The notes under the pieces: model-generated
What the model saw: the letters and a program-made list of their open reading frames with translations, nothing else
Database searches by the model: none
Told to the model about the DNA's origin: nothing
Assembly (NCBI RefSeq): GCF_026240945.1
Contig: NZ_JAPFPY010000018.1
Span: 1 to 64,000, forward strand
Direction of reading: 5' to 3'
Source of the DNA: Mycolicibacterium sp. J2
GTDB lineage: Bacteria; Actinomycetota; Actinomycetes; Mycobacteriales; Mycobacteriaceae
DNA: 64,000 nucleotides
In this document: piece by piece, positions 27,970 to 36,676 of the stretch
Position numbering within the stretch: position 1 is the stretch's first letter
Layout: every line of letters starts with the position of its first letter
Made by a program: the position numbers and the translations under genes

Positions 27970-28977
27970 TCAGTACTGACGCGAGGGCAGGGCCTTGATC
28001 GCCTGCTGCTGATCGAAGGCCTCGTCGGGGGTCACGATCCGCGGCGGGACCTGCTCGCCGGCGGCCACCTTCTTGACCAGATCCATCAGCTGCGGGCCGA
28101 GCAGGGGGTTGCACTCGACGATGTAGTTGAACTTGCCGTCGGCCAGGGCCTGCATACCGTCATGGGTGGCGTCGATCGCGACGATCTTGATGTCCTTGCC
28201 CGGCACCTTGCCCGCCGCTTCGATGGCCTCCATCGCGCCCAGGCCCATATCGTCGTTCTGCGCAAACACCACGTCGATCTGGGGGGTGGATTTCAGCAGC
28301 GCCTCCATCACCTGCTTCCCGCCCGAGCGGGTGAAGTCACCGGTCTGCGATGCCACGACGTGCAGGTTCGGATTGGCCGAAATCCCGTCCTTGAAGCCGG
28401 TATTGCGGTCGATGGCGGGGTCGGCACCGGTGGTGCCCTCCAGCTGGACGATGTTGACCTGGCGCGGGGTATTGGCGTACTGATCGGCGACCCAGCGTCC
28501 GGCGCGACGACCCTCTTCGACGAAATCTGCGCCGATGAAGGTCTTATAGACGTCCTTCTCCTGGGTGTCGATGGCCCGGTCGGTCAGGATCACCGGGATG
28601 TTGGCGTTCTTGGCCTCCAACAGCACGGCGTCCCAACCGGTACGCACCACGGGGCTGAAGGCGATGACATTGACCCCTTGTTGGATGAACGAGCGGATCG
28701 CGGTGATCTGCTTCTCCTGTTCACCGTTGGCGTCGGCGAACTTCAGGTCGATGCCGGCGGCCTTGGCGGCACTCTTGATGGACTCGGTGTTGGCGGTGCG
28801 CCACCCGCTCTCCGCACCCACTTGGGCGAAGCCCAGGGTGATCGCGCCCCCGCCGCCGCCCGGGCTGCCGGTGCCGCCGCCCGGCGCCTTCCCGCTACCG
28901 CAGGCCACAACGGTGGCCGCGATCGCGGCGACACCGATGACGGTGGTCAATGCTCGTGTCAGGACGGTCTTCTTCAC
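27970..28977 (-). CDS. ytfQ: Galactofuranose-type sugar-binding lipoprotein (YtfQ-like)
   Basis: 335 residues from GTG at 28977, with AGGAG 6 bases upstream. A signal peptide ends at the lipobox VVAC (about residues 26-29), followed by a Gly/Pro linker. The mature domain closely follows E. coli YtfQ: ITLGFAQVGAESGWR, FSPVVRTGWDAVLLEAKNA, VILTDRAIDTQEKD, VVASQTGDFTRSGGKQVME. E. coli YtfQ binds galactofuranose; the specificity here could also include arabinofuranose or arabinose. First gene of the leftward operon. Confidence 0.88.
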   Translation of the reverse strand: MKKTVLTRALTTVIGVAAIAATVVACGSGKAPGGGTGSPGGGGGAITLGFAQVGAESGWRTANTESIKSAAKAAGIDLKFADANGEQEKQITAIRSFIQQGVNVIAFSPVVRTGWDAVLLEAKNANIPVILTDRAIDTQEKDVYKTFIGADFVEEGRRAGRWVADQYANTPRQVNIVQLEGTTGADPAIDRNTGFKDGISANPNLHVVASQTGDFTRSGGKQVMEALLKSTPQIDVVFAQNDDMGLGAMEAIEAAGKVPGKDIKIVAIDATHDGMQALADGKFNYIVECNPLLGPQLMDLVKKVAAGEQVPPRIVTPDEAFDQQQAIKALPSRQY

Positions 28978-29083
28978 GCCGTACTCCTGTTCGCTCCCGG
29001 GCGCCGGCCGGTACCGCGCAGCCGGACAGATGTGGTCGGTGTGACCCGGCCGGGACAAAAGTGGCCCGCGTCACAGTTGTGGA

Positions 29084-29111
29084 TGTTAACGATCACCTCA
29101 GGTGAGGTCAA
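29084..29111 (-). promoter_or_regulatory. ytfQ promoter with overlapping LacI-type operator
   Basis: Minus strand TTGACC (29111-29106) is followed after 17 bp by TAACAT (29088-29083). The plus strand reads TGTTAACGATCACC at 29084-29097, a weaker copy of the LacI-type palindrome that covers the -10 region, so bound repressor would block polymerase. Confidence 0.6.
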
Positions 29112-29213
29112 CCCTCTGCGTGACACCAATGACAGCCCGTATCGGCTGGATATCGGCGTGTCCATGGAATCGGGCGCCGTCTCGGAGTTGTGCTCGGGTG
29201 GGGCGGCGGCCCG

Positions 29214-29243
29214 TTGACCCAGCGTCTATGTTCACGTTAACAT
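29214..29243 (+). promoter_or_regulatory. araB promoter with overlapping LacI-type operator
   Basis: TTGACC (29214-29219), 18-bp spacer, TAACAT (29238-29243). TGTTCACGTTAACA at 29229-29242 is a near-perfect palindrome centred on CG and overlaps the -10 element. Promoter and operator have the same geometry as on the divergent ytfQ side. Confidence 0.62.
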
Positions 29244-29333
29244 CATCGGTGTGATGCAGCGCACAGGTGTGCACCGGTATCGGAGGGTGGTTGTGATGGA
29301 CCGTACGGGCGATGCGCGGGACGAGGCTCGCCG

Positions 29334-31016
29334 ATGAGCGTCGACAAGTATGTGGTCGGTATCGACTTCGGCACGCTGTCGGGACGGGCCCTGGTCGTCC
29401 GGGTCGCCGACGGCCACGAGATGGCGTCGGCCGAGCACGTCTACCGGCACGGCGTGCTCACCGAGGCGCTACCCGGGGACAGTGGTGTCCGGCTACCACC
29501 GGACTACGCGCTGCAGGTGCCCGAGGACTATGTCGACGTGCTGCGGTTCGCGGTGCCCGAGGCGGTGGCCACGTCCGGAATCGATCCGGCCGATGTCATC
29601 GGGGTGGGCACCGACTTCACCGCCTGCACCATGGTGGCGGCCCGCTCCGACGGAACACCGCTGTGCGAGCTCCCTGAATTCGCCGACCGCCCACACGCTT
29701 ACGCGAAGCTGTGGCGACACCACGCCGCCCAACCACAGGCCGACCGGATCAACACGCTGGCCGCCGTCCGCGGTGAATCCTGGCTACCCCGCTACGGCGG
29801 GTTCATCTCCAGTGAGTGGGAGTTCGCCAAGGGCCTGCAGATCCTGGAAGAGGATCCGGAGATCTACGCCGCCATCGATTGCTGGGTGGAGGGGGCGGAC
29901 TGGATCGTCTGGCAGCTCACGGGGCGCTATGTGCGCAACGTCAGCACCGCCGGATACAAGGCCATCCGGCAGGACGGGGCTTACCCGTCCAAAGAGTTCC
30001 TGGCCGCGCTCAACCCGGCGTTCGTCGACTTCGTCGCCGACAAGGTGGAGCAACCCATTGCTCAACTGGGTGCCGCTGCCGGCACGCTGACCGCGCAGGC
30101 CGCGGCGTGGACCGGGCTGCCGGCGGGAATTGCGGTGGCCGTGGGCAATATCGATGCCCACGTCACCGTCGCCGCGGCCGACGCCGCCGAACCCGGCCGC
30201 CTCGTCGCCATCATGGGCACCTCGACTTGTCATGTGATGAACGGCAGGCAACCCCAGGACGTCCCGGGCATGTGCGGCGTGGTGGAGGGCGGTATCACCT
30301 TCGGGCTGTGGGGGTATGAGGCCGGCCAGTCCGGGGTGGGGGACATCTTCGCGTGGTTCATCAAGAACTGCGTGCCCGAACAGTACGTCCGCGAAGCGGC
30401 CGAACGCGGTGTGTCGGTCCACGAGCACCTGTCCGACCTGGCGGCTCGGCAGGCCATCGGACAGCACGGCTTGGTGGCCCTCGACTGGCACAGTGGTAAC
30501 CGATCGGTGCTGGTCGACCATCACCTCTCCGGGGTGATCGTCGGGCAGACCCTGGACACCACCTGCGTCGATCAGTACCGCGCGCTGCTGGAGGCCACCG
30601 CCTACGGCACCCGGATGATCGTCGAAACCTTCAACAGCGCAGGCGTTCCGGTCGACGAGTTGGTGGTCGCCGGCGGGCTGATCAAGAACCGGCTGCTGAT
30701 GCAGATCTATGCCGATGTCACCGGTCTGCCGCTGTCATGTGTGACCTCCGCCCAGGCGCCGGCGCTCGGTGCCGCCATCCACGCCGCCACCGCCGCCGGC
30801 GTCTACCCCGACGTGCCGACCGCGTCGGCGACGATGGGTGGGCGCACCAGGAGCGCGTTCCTGCCCATCGCGGAGAACGTCGCGCGCTACGACGCCCTGT
30901 ACGCCGAGTACGTGACGCTGCACGACTGGTTCGGCCGCGGCAACCAGATGATGCGCCGACTGCGGGCCATCCGCGCCGCCGCCACCCAACCCGATATGGT
31001 GAGGACTGCCCAGTGA
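29334..31016 (+). CDS. araB: L-ribulokinase
   Basis: 560 residues from ATG at 29334, GAGG 7 bases before. The N-terminus YVVGIDFGTLSGRALVV is the araB-specific form of the FGGY kinase phosphate motif; GTDFTACTMV, STAGYKAIRQDGAYP, AIMGTSTCHVMN and the C-terminal VVAGGLIKNRLLMQIYADV support it. It phosphorylates L-ribulose with ATP. First gene of araB-araD-araA, coupled by a GTGA overlap to araD. Confidence 0.94.
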   Translation: MSVDKYVVGIDFGTLSGRALVVRVADGHEMASAEHVYRHGVLTEALPGDSGVRLPPDYALQVPEDYVDVLRFAVPEAVATSGIDPADVIGVGTDFTACTMVAARSDGTPLCELPEFADRPHAYAKLWRHHAAQPQADRINTLAAVRGESWLPRYGGFISSEWEFAKGLQILEEDPEIYAAIDCWVEGADWIVWQLTGRYVRNVSTAGYKAIRQDGAYPSKEFLAALNPAFVDFVADKVEQPIAQLGAAAGTLTAQAAAWTGLPAGIAVAVGNIDAHVTVAAADAAEPGRLVAIMGTSTCHVMNGRQPQDVPGMCGVVEGGITFGLWGYEAGQSGVGDIFAWFIKNCVPEQYVREAAERGVSVHEHLSDLAARQAIGQHGLVALDWHSGNRSVLVDHHLSGVIVGQTLDTTCVDQYRALLEATAYGTRMIVETFNSAGVPVDELVVAGGLIKNRLLMQIYADVTGLPLSCVTSAQAPALGAAIHAATAAGVYPDVPTASATMGGRTRSAFLPIAENVARYDALYAEYVTLHDWFGRGNQMMRRLRAIRAAATQPDMVRTAQ

Positions 31017-31696
31017 CCGTGACTTCCGAAGTGTCCCAGACGATTACCGAGCTGCGACGGCAGGTGTGCGATCTGCACGCCGAGCTCACCCGCTACCAGC
31101 TGGTGATCTGGACCGCGGGCAACATCTCCGCGCGTGTCCCGGACAGCGACCTGATGGTCATCAAACCCTCTGGGGTTTCCTATGATTCGATGACACCAGA
31201 ACAGATGGTGGTCTGCGATCTGAACGGGGAGCTGGTCGACGGTGAGTTCTCACCGTCGTCGGATACCGCCGCACATGCCTATGTGTACCGGCACATGCCG
31301 GAGGTCGGTGGGGTGGTGCACACCCATTCCACCTATGCCACCGCGTGGGCAGCCTGCGGTGAGCCCATTCCGTGCATCCTGACGATGATCGCCGACGAAT
31401 TCGGTGGTCAGATCCCGGTGGGCCCGTTCGCGCCGATCGGGGACGATTCGATCGGGCGCGGCATCGTCGAGACTCTGCGCGGCAGCCGCTCGGCGGCGGT
31501 GCTCATGCGTAACCACGGCCCGTTCACCGTCGGTCCCGACGCCCGGTCGGCGGTCAAGGCCGCGGTCATGCTCGAGGATGTGGCCCGCACCGCCTTCATC
31601 AGCAGGCAGCTGGGCGCCCCCAGCGAGCTGCCCGCCGACGCCGTCACCTCCTTGTACGAGCGCTACCAGAACATCTACGGCCAGAAAGAAGCCTGA
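31013..31696 (+). CDS. araD: L-ribulose-5-phosphate 4-epimerase
   Basis: 227 residues from a GTG that overlaps the araB stop. Class II aldolase fold: GNISARVPDSDLMVIKPSG, the metal ligands in VVHTHSTYATAWAA (HxH) and the later His of RNHGPFTVGPDARSAVKAA. It converts L-ribulose-5-phosphate to D-xylulose-5-phosphate, feeding the pentose phosphate pathway. The alternative reading as another class II aldolase is unlikely between araB and araA. Confidence 0.92.
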   Translation: MTVTSEVSQTITELRRQVCDLHAELTRYQLVIWTAGNISARVPDSDLMVIKPSGVSYDSMTPEQMVVCDLNGELVDGEFSPSSDTAAHAYVYRHMPEVGGVVHTHSTYATAWAACGEPIPCILTMIADEFGGQIPVGPFAPIGDDSIGRGIVETLRGSRSAAVLMRNHGPFTVGPDARSAVKAAVMLEDVARTAFISRQLGAPSELPADAVTSLYERYQNIYGQKEA

Positions 31697-33213
31697 TGCC
31701 CAACGCCACGGAAAAGCCCGAGAACAAAGAGATCTGGTTCGTCACCGGCAGTCAGTCGCTGTACGGCCAGGACATCCTGGACCAGGTTGCCGAACAATCC
31801 CGGGTGATCGCCGACCGCCTGGACGCCAGCTCCGACCTGCCGGTGCCGGTGGTGTGGAAGCCCGTCGTCACCACCAGTGACGCCATCTACCGCCTGCTCA
31901 GCGAGGCGAGCACCAGCGAGCGCTGTGTCGGCATCATCGCCTGGATGCACACGTTCTCCCCGGCCAAGATGTGGATCAGGGGACTCAACGCGCTGCGCCA
32001 GCCGCTGCTGCATTTCCACACCCAGTTCGGTGTCGAGATCCCCTGGGACAGCATCGACATGGACTTCATGAACCTCAACCAGGCGGCACACGGGGATCGC
32101 GAGTTCGGCTACATCCAGACCCGGCTGTCGGTGCCGCGCACCACCGTCGCCGGCCATGTCGGGAACCCCGACACCACCGCGCGCATCGGATCCTGGGCGC
32201 GCGCCGCGCTGGCCGCCGCCGATCTGCGCGGCCTGCGGCTGGCTCGGTTCGGTGACAACATGCGCGATGTCGCGGTGACCGAGGGGGACAAGGTCGAAGC
32301 CGAATCCCGCTTCGGTGTTTCGGTGAACTCCTACTCGGTCAACGAGTTGGTGGCCTCGGTGGACGCCGCCGCGGACGCCGATATCGACAAGCTGGTGCAG
32401 GAATACCAGGATCGCTATGTCGTGGCCGAGGAACTGCGGACCGGGGCCGAGCGCCATGACACGCTGCGTGAGGCCGCCCGCATCGAGATCGGTCTGCGGC
32501 AGTTCCTCGAAGAGGGCGGATTCAACGCGTTCACCACCAATTTCGAGGACCTCGGCGGCCTGCGTCAGCTGCCGGGTATCGCCGTGCAGCGCCTGATGGC
32601 CGACGGCTACGGGTTCGGGGCCGAAGGGGATTGGAAGACCGCCGCCATGGTGCGCGCGGTCAAGACGATGGGCACGGGCCTGCCGGGCGGTACGTCGTTC
32701 ATGGAGGATTACACCTACGATCTGACACCCGGCGCCGAGACCATCCTCGGTGCGCACATGCTGGAGGTGTGCCCCAGCATCGCCGCGCAGACACCGACGG
32801 TGGAAGCCCATCCGCTGGGTATCGGTGGCCGTGAGGACCCGGTGCGGATGCGTTTCACCGCGGCGCCCGGTGATGCCGTGGTACTGGGCATCTGCGATGT
32901 CGGTAGCCGATTCCGGTTGGTGGCCAACGAGGTTCGGGTGATCGAACCGCCGGCCCCGTTGCCGAGCCTGCCGGTGGCCTGCGCGGTGTGGGAACCGTTG
33001 CCGTCCTGGTCCACCTCGACCGAGACCTGGTTGATGGCGGGCGGACCGCACCACACCGTGCTGAGCACCGCCGTCCCGGTATCGGCCATCCGGGATCTGG
33101 CGACCATCGTCGGCACCGAACTGGTGACCATCGACATCGATACCGTCACCCACGAATTCGAGCGTGAATTGCGGTGGAACTCGGTGTATTACCACCTGGC
33201 CGACGGTCTGTGA
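31696..33213 (+). CDS. araA: L-arabinose isomerase
   Basis: 505 residues, ATG sharing one base with the araD stop. The sequence shows EIWFVTGSQSLYGQDIL, IAWMHTFSPAKMWIRGL, FHTQFGVEIPW, TSFMEDYTYDL and LGAHMLEVCPS, the metal-binding Glu/His regions of AraA, and HHTVLS near the C-terminus. It isomerises L-arabinose to L-ribulose. Length matches the family. It ends 3 bp from the convergent LLM oxidoreductase gene, with no clear terminator between. Confidence 0.95.
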   Translation: MPNATEKPENKEIWFVTGSQSLYGQDILDQVAEQSRVIADRLDASSDLPVPVVWKPVVTTSDAIYRLLSEASTSERCVGIIAWMHTFSPAKMWIRGLNALRQPLLHFHTQFGVEIPWDSIDMDFMNLNQAAHGDREFGYIQTRLSVPRTTVAGHVGNPDTTARIGSWARAALAAADLRGLRLARFGDNMRDVAVTEGDKVEAESRFGVSVNSYSVNELVASVDAAADADIDKLVQEYQDRYVVAEELRTGAERHDTLREAARIEIGLRQFLEEGGFNAFTTNFEDLGGLRQLPGIAVQRLMADGYGFGAEGDWKTAAMVRAVKTMGTGLPGGTSFMEDYTYDLTPGAETILGAHMLEVCPSIAAQTPTVEAHPLGIGGREDPVRMRFTAAPGDAVVLGICDVGSRFRLVANEVRVIEPPAPLPSLPVACAVWEPLPSWSTSTETWLMAGGPHHTVLSTAVPVSAIRDLATIVGTELVTIDIDTVTHEFERELRWNSVYYHLADGL

Positions 33214-33216
33214 CGG

Positions 33217-34011
33217 CTACCTGAGCTCGGCGATGACCTTGCCGAACGCCTCGGCATGGCCGGCCTGCACCACGAAATAGCTCACGCCGTACTCCTCGCG
33301 CAGGCGGCGCAGTTTGGCCGCCTGGTCGGCGACCGTTCCGGAGAGCACGCCCGGATGCGCCAGCAGTTCCTCGTCGGAGGCGTCCGGGGCGAAGCGGCGC
33401 GTCATCTTGAGGTCCGGGAGCCCGGACCCATCGGTCGGTACCGCGGTGATGGCCACGTTGAGCTCCAGATCGGCGAACCGATCACCGGCGACGCCGCGGA
33501 GAAACGCGACGCGGTCGGCCAGCTCACCGGTGACCCCGATGGTGGCCGCCCACCTGGCGGCGACGGTGAGCAGCCGGTCGCCGCCGCCGGCGATCACGAT
33601 CGGAGCCTCGGGCACCTGCTCGGCCAGGTAGGTCGTCACGTGCTCGAGGTAGTCGATGCGCTGCCGCGCCGACGGGAAGGGCAGCTCGGCAGCGTCGAAC
33701 TCCTCCTTCACATAGCCTGCGCCCAGCCCGACCTCGAACCGGCCGCCGGACAGCTCGTGCAGTGCGGCGACGTCGCGTGCCAGCAGGGCAGGCTTGTAGA
33801 AGCAGGCGTTGAGGACGAATGTGCCCAGGCTCAGCGTGTCGCTGGCGGCCGCCGCGGTCGCCAGCACCGGGAACGGAGCCGGCGCGCCCAGATGGTCGGG
33901 GACCAGAATGACGTCGTAACCGAGCTTTTCGGCGAGGTGCGCGGCGTCGCGAACTTTCGCCGCGGAAGATGTGTCGCGCAGGCTCAGACCGAACCGGAAA
34001 TCGCGGGCCAT
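33217..34011 (-). CDS. LLM class F420-dependent oxidoreductase
   Basis: 264 residues from ATG at 34011; the longer frame upstream is not family-like. FRFGLSLRDTSSAAKVRDAA, LGYDVILVPDHLG, GTFVLNACFYKPALLARDVA, GGRFEVGLGAGYVKEEF are luciferase-like monooxygenase blocks of the mycobacterial TIGR-type F420 group. Substrate unknown. Monocistronic by spacing: 3 bp to convergent araA and 41 bp from the fusion gene upstream, which may be its transcript leader. Confidence 0.85.
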   Translation of the reverse strand: MARDFRFGLSLRDTSSAAKVRDAAHLAEKLGYDVILVPDHLGAPAPFPVLATAAAASDTLSLGTFVLNACFYKPALLARDVAALHELSGGRFEVGLGAGYVKEEFDAAELPFPSARQRIDYLEHVTTYLAEQVPEAPIVIAGGGDRLLTVAARWAATIGVTGELADRVAFLRGVAGDRFADLELNVAITAVPTDGSGLPDLKMTRRFAPDASDEELLAHPGVLSGTVADQAAKLRRLREEYGVSYFVVQAGHAEAFGKVIAELR

Positions 34012-34052
34012 GGTGCCGATAGTAGGCGTCCCCGGATGCGGTTGCGGCGGTG

Positions 34053-35111
34053 TCAGGACCAGGAGCGAGCTGCCTCGGCCAATCCGTCGATCAGCGCGGC
34101 GGTCGCGGGGCACAAGCCGTCGTCGCCCGGCAGCCCACTGCGCGGGCTGATGCCGCGCACGCGTGGTGGCAGCTCCAGTTGGGCACCACCGTCGCGCGGC
34201 ACGTTGACCGGGTTGTCGGGGTGTAATCCGCGTAGCTCGCGTGGAATGGCGTCGAGGTCGGTGACCACGTGGTACCCGGGCAGTGCGAGGTGCCCGGCCA
34301 GATGCGCGCCGAGCCGGCTGTTGCGCCCGCCGACGAGCAGCTGGGTGCTGCGGCCGATCCGCCCGTAACCGTGCACCGCGACCGCCACGTCGACGTGGTC
34401 GAGAAAGGCTGCCAGCACCGCCGACTCGTCACGTCGGTAGCGCGACGAGGCCAGGTGGTGTGGGTAAAGCGGTGGATGGTGCACCGTGTAGACCGACGCT
34501 CCGGCCGCCGCAGCGGCCCGCTCGGCGATGACATCGGTCATCCTCTCCAGGCCGCCCCCGTGGATGGCCAGGAACCCGAACCGGGACCGCAAGGTGCTCG
34601 TCTCGTGCACCGCGGGGTCGCTCAACAGTTCTGAAAGTGTTTGCGGCCCAGCAGAATTCGATATGCGCTCAGTGCTGGGCCAATGCGCCGGATCCCACCG
34701 GTGCAGGAAATCGATCCAGCGTTGCGGGAGCCGATGCTGGCGTGCACCGCCGATCACCCGCTCCAGATATCCGGGTCGGGGCGCTCCGGCTTCCACCCGC
34801 GGATCGATGTACACCCAGGCGTGATGCGGGCCGTCGGCGGTGTGTACCAGCAGCCGGTCGCGCCGGTAGCGCACCGGGACGCCCTCGGCGCTGTCCAGCG
34901 TCGTGAGGTCGTGTCCGCTGACCTGCCACAGCACGCCGTGCACCACGGCGCCGGGCAGTGGCTCTACCGTCGCCACCCCGCGTTCGTTGATCAGCCAGTC
35001 GTGATCGGCCAGCGTCGCCGGCCGCGGATTGCGGGCATCAGGGCAGCGGCGCGCCATCTGTTCGACGCACAGATTCGACCCGTACGCAAAGTAGATGTGC
35101 GGCAACGTCAT
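34053..35111 (-). CDS. Fusion: gamma-glutamylcyclotransferase-like plus poly-gamma-glutamate hydrolase-like
   Basis: 352 residues. Residues 1-145 have the GGCT fold signature YFAYGSNL (7-14) and the catalytic-position E76 (DSAEGVPVRY). Residues 170-350 look like the phage PghP/poly-gamma-glutamate hydrolase family: AIHGGGLE (182-189), VAVHGYG with H247, and LHPDNPVNV. The first domain would cyclise and release gamma-glutamyl groups as 5-oxoproline; the second would cleave gamma-glutamyl bonds, probably with zinc. The ATG abuts the mntH stop (TGAATG), suggesting co-transcription with the manganese transporter. No signal peptide, so cytoplasmic. Confidence 0.75.
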   Translation of the reverse strand: MTLPHIYFAYGSNLCVEQMARRCPDARNPRPATLADHDWLINERGVATVEPLPGAVVHGVLWQVSGHDLTTLDSAEGVPVRYRRDRLLVHTADGPHHAWVYIDPRVEAGAPRPGYLERVIGGARQHRLPQRWIDFLHRWDPAHWPSTERISNSAGPQTLSELLSDPAVHETSTLRSRFGFLAIHGGGLERMTDVIAERAAAAAGASVYTVHHPPLYPHHLASSRYRRDESAVLAAFLDHVDVAVAVHGYGRIGRSTQLLVGGRNSRLGAHLAGHLALPGYHVVTDLDAIPRELRGLHPDNPVNVPRDGGAQLELPPRVRGISPRSGLPGDDGLCPATAALIDGLAEAARSWS

Positions 35112-36341
35112 TCAGCCACGCACGGTCAGGTAGATCAGCGCGACATTGAGCACGCTGATGATGCCGGCCACCAGCCAACCCAGCGCCGTGGTGGCGCGGT
35201 GGTTCACGTCGGCGCCCATCAACGACCGGTTGCTGGTGAGCCGAACCAGGGGGATCAGCGCGAACGGGATGCCGAAGGACAGCACCACCTGAGAGATGAC
35301 CAGGGCGCGGCTCGGGTCGACGCCGACGGCCAGCACCACCAGCGCCGGGATCAGGGTGACCAGGCGACGCAGCAGCAGCGGGTAGGTGCGGTGCAGTAGG
35401 CCCGACATGATCATCGCGCCGGCATACGCGCCGACCGACGTCGACGCCAGGCCCGAGGCCAGCAGGCCGATCGCGAAGAACAGCGCCACCACCGGACCCA
35501 GCGTGTCCCGAACGGCGGCGTGCGCACCCTCGATCGAGTCGGTGCCGGTCATGCCCTGCAGATTGGTCGCGGCAACCAGCAGCATGGCCATGTTCACCGC
35601 GCCGGCCACCAGCATGGCGATGCCGACGTCGACGCGGGTGATCCGGAGCAGTCGCCGGCGCGGCGCGCCGGCCTCGGGTTGGCCGTGGCGGTCCCGCGAC
35701 AACCCGGAATGCAGGTACACCGCGTGCGGCATGACCGTCGCACCGAGCATGGCGGCGGCCAGCAGCACGCTCTCCGGGCCCTCGAACCGGGGAACGAGGC
35801 CCGCCGCGACGTCGCCGGCCGCCGGGGGTTCGACGAACAGACTGGTAAGGAAGCCGATCGCGATGACCAGCAGCAAGCCGGTGATCACCCGTTCGAACAC
35901 CTGCTGACCGCTGCGGTTCTGCACGGCGAGCAAGAGCATGGACACGACACCGGTGATGATCCCGCCGGCCAGCAGCGGCAGGTCGAACAGCAGATGCAGG
36001 GCGATGGCGCCGCCGACGACCTCGGCGAGGTCGGTGGCCATCGCGACCGTCTCGGCTTGCAGCCAATAGGCGATCCGGGTGGGGGTGCGGGTGTTGTCGG
36101 CGACCGCTTCCGGTAGTGAGCGGCCGGTGACCAGTCCCAGTTTCGCGGAGAGGTACTGGACGAGCCCGGCCATCACGTTGGCCACCAGGATCACCCATAC
36201 CAGCAGGAAGCCGAACTGGGCGCCGGCGCTGACGTTGGCGGCTACGTTGCCGGGATCGACATAGGCGATGGCGGCGACGAACGCGGGCCCGAGTAGGGAC
36301 CAGCCCGGTCGTCGCACCCGCGTCTGTGTGTCCTCGAGCAA
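35112..36341 (-). CDS. mntH: Nramp-family Mn(II)/H+ symporter
   Basis: 409 residues from a TTG. Eleven or so membrane segments; the metal-site motif DPGN is at 29-32 (AIAYVDPGNVAANVSAGAQFG) and the second, helix 6, region MPHAVYLHSG is intact. It imports manganese with protons. The upstream region carries a half-match to an iron/manganese box. It is followed without gap by the GGCT-PghP fusion gene. Confidence 0.93.
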   Translation of the reverse strand: MLEDTQTRVRRPGWSLLGPAFVAAIAYVDPGNVAANVSAGAQFGFLLVWVILVANVMAGLVQYLSAKLGLVTGRSLPEAVADNTRTPTRIAYWLQAETVAMATDLAEVVGGAIALHLLFDLPLLAGGIITGVVSMLLLAVQNRSGQQVFERVITGLLLVIAIGFLTSLFVEPPAAGDVAAGLVPRFEGPESVLLAAAMLGATVMPHAVYLHSGLSRDRHGQPEAGAPRRRLLRITRVDVGIAMLVAGAVNMAMLLVAATNLQGMTGTDSIEGAHAAVRDTLGPVVALFFAIGLLASGLASTSVGAYAGAMIMSGLLHRTYPLLLRRLVTLIPALVVLAVGVDPSRALVISQVVLSFGIPFALIPLVRLTSNRSLMGADVNHRATTALGWLVAGIISVLNVALIYLTVRG

Positions 36342-36378
36342 CTCGGCCTCTCTCTATCCGGTAAAGCGAATAGAAAAG

Positions 36379-36397
36379 TTAGGTTAGCCGAAAACCG
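36379..36397. promoter_or_regulatory. Imperfect IdeR/MntR-type box upstream of mntH
   Basis: TTAGGTTAGCCGAAAACCG: the first 11 bases match the IdeR-type consensus TWAGGTWAGSC, the second half does not. Its place 38 bp before the mntH start suits metal-dependent repression, but a half-site may be chance. Confidence 0.35.
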
Positions 36398-36418
36398 GGG
36401 ATGGTCAACTCACGGGGT

Positions 36419-36667
36419 TCAGCCGAGGCCGATGATGATCCCGCCACCGCCGTAGGGCCAACCGTAGAACGGGCCGTTGTTGTTCGCCGGTGGGGACGTC
36501 ACGATCTGAGTGTGCCCGGGTGACGTGCATTGCGTCGTGTTCGGGCCGGTCTGTACGCAGTCCGGTGCAGCCGCCGCGAGCGGCGCATGGATGAACGCCG
36601 CGACAGGTGCGCTGATCAGTGCCGCGACCGGCGCGGCCAACAGGGCCGACATCGTGCGGTTGAGCAT
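36419..36667 (-). CDS. Small secreted protein
   Basis: 82 residues, ATG preceded by AGGAGG. A signal peptide of about 32-36 residues rich in Ala ends near AAAAP; the mature 46 residues contain two Cys (DCVQTGPNTTQC) and a Gly-rich C-terminus (WPYGGGGIIIGLG). It is a paralogue of the gene 9 bp upstream, sharing the order signal, Cys pair, PG-T/VQ(I/L)-V/N-x-S-PP and Tyr/Gly-rich end. Function unknown; mycobacteria carry many such small exported proteins. Confidence 0.72.
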   Translation of the reverse strand: MLNRTMSALLAAPVAALISAPVAAFIHAPLAAAAPDCVQTGPNTTQCTSPGHTQIVTSPPANNNGPFYGWPYGGGGIIIGLG

Positions 36668-36676
36668 CGGAACCTC

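Noticed and set aside
33214..33216. Terminator between araA and the LLM oxidoreductase
   Set aside because: Only 3 bp separate the two stops and no hairpin is visible around them.
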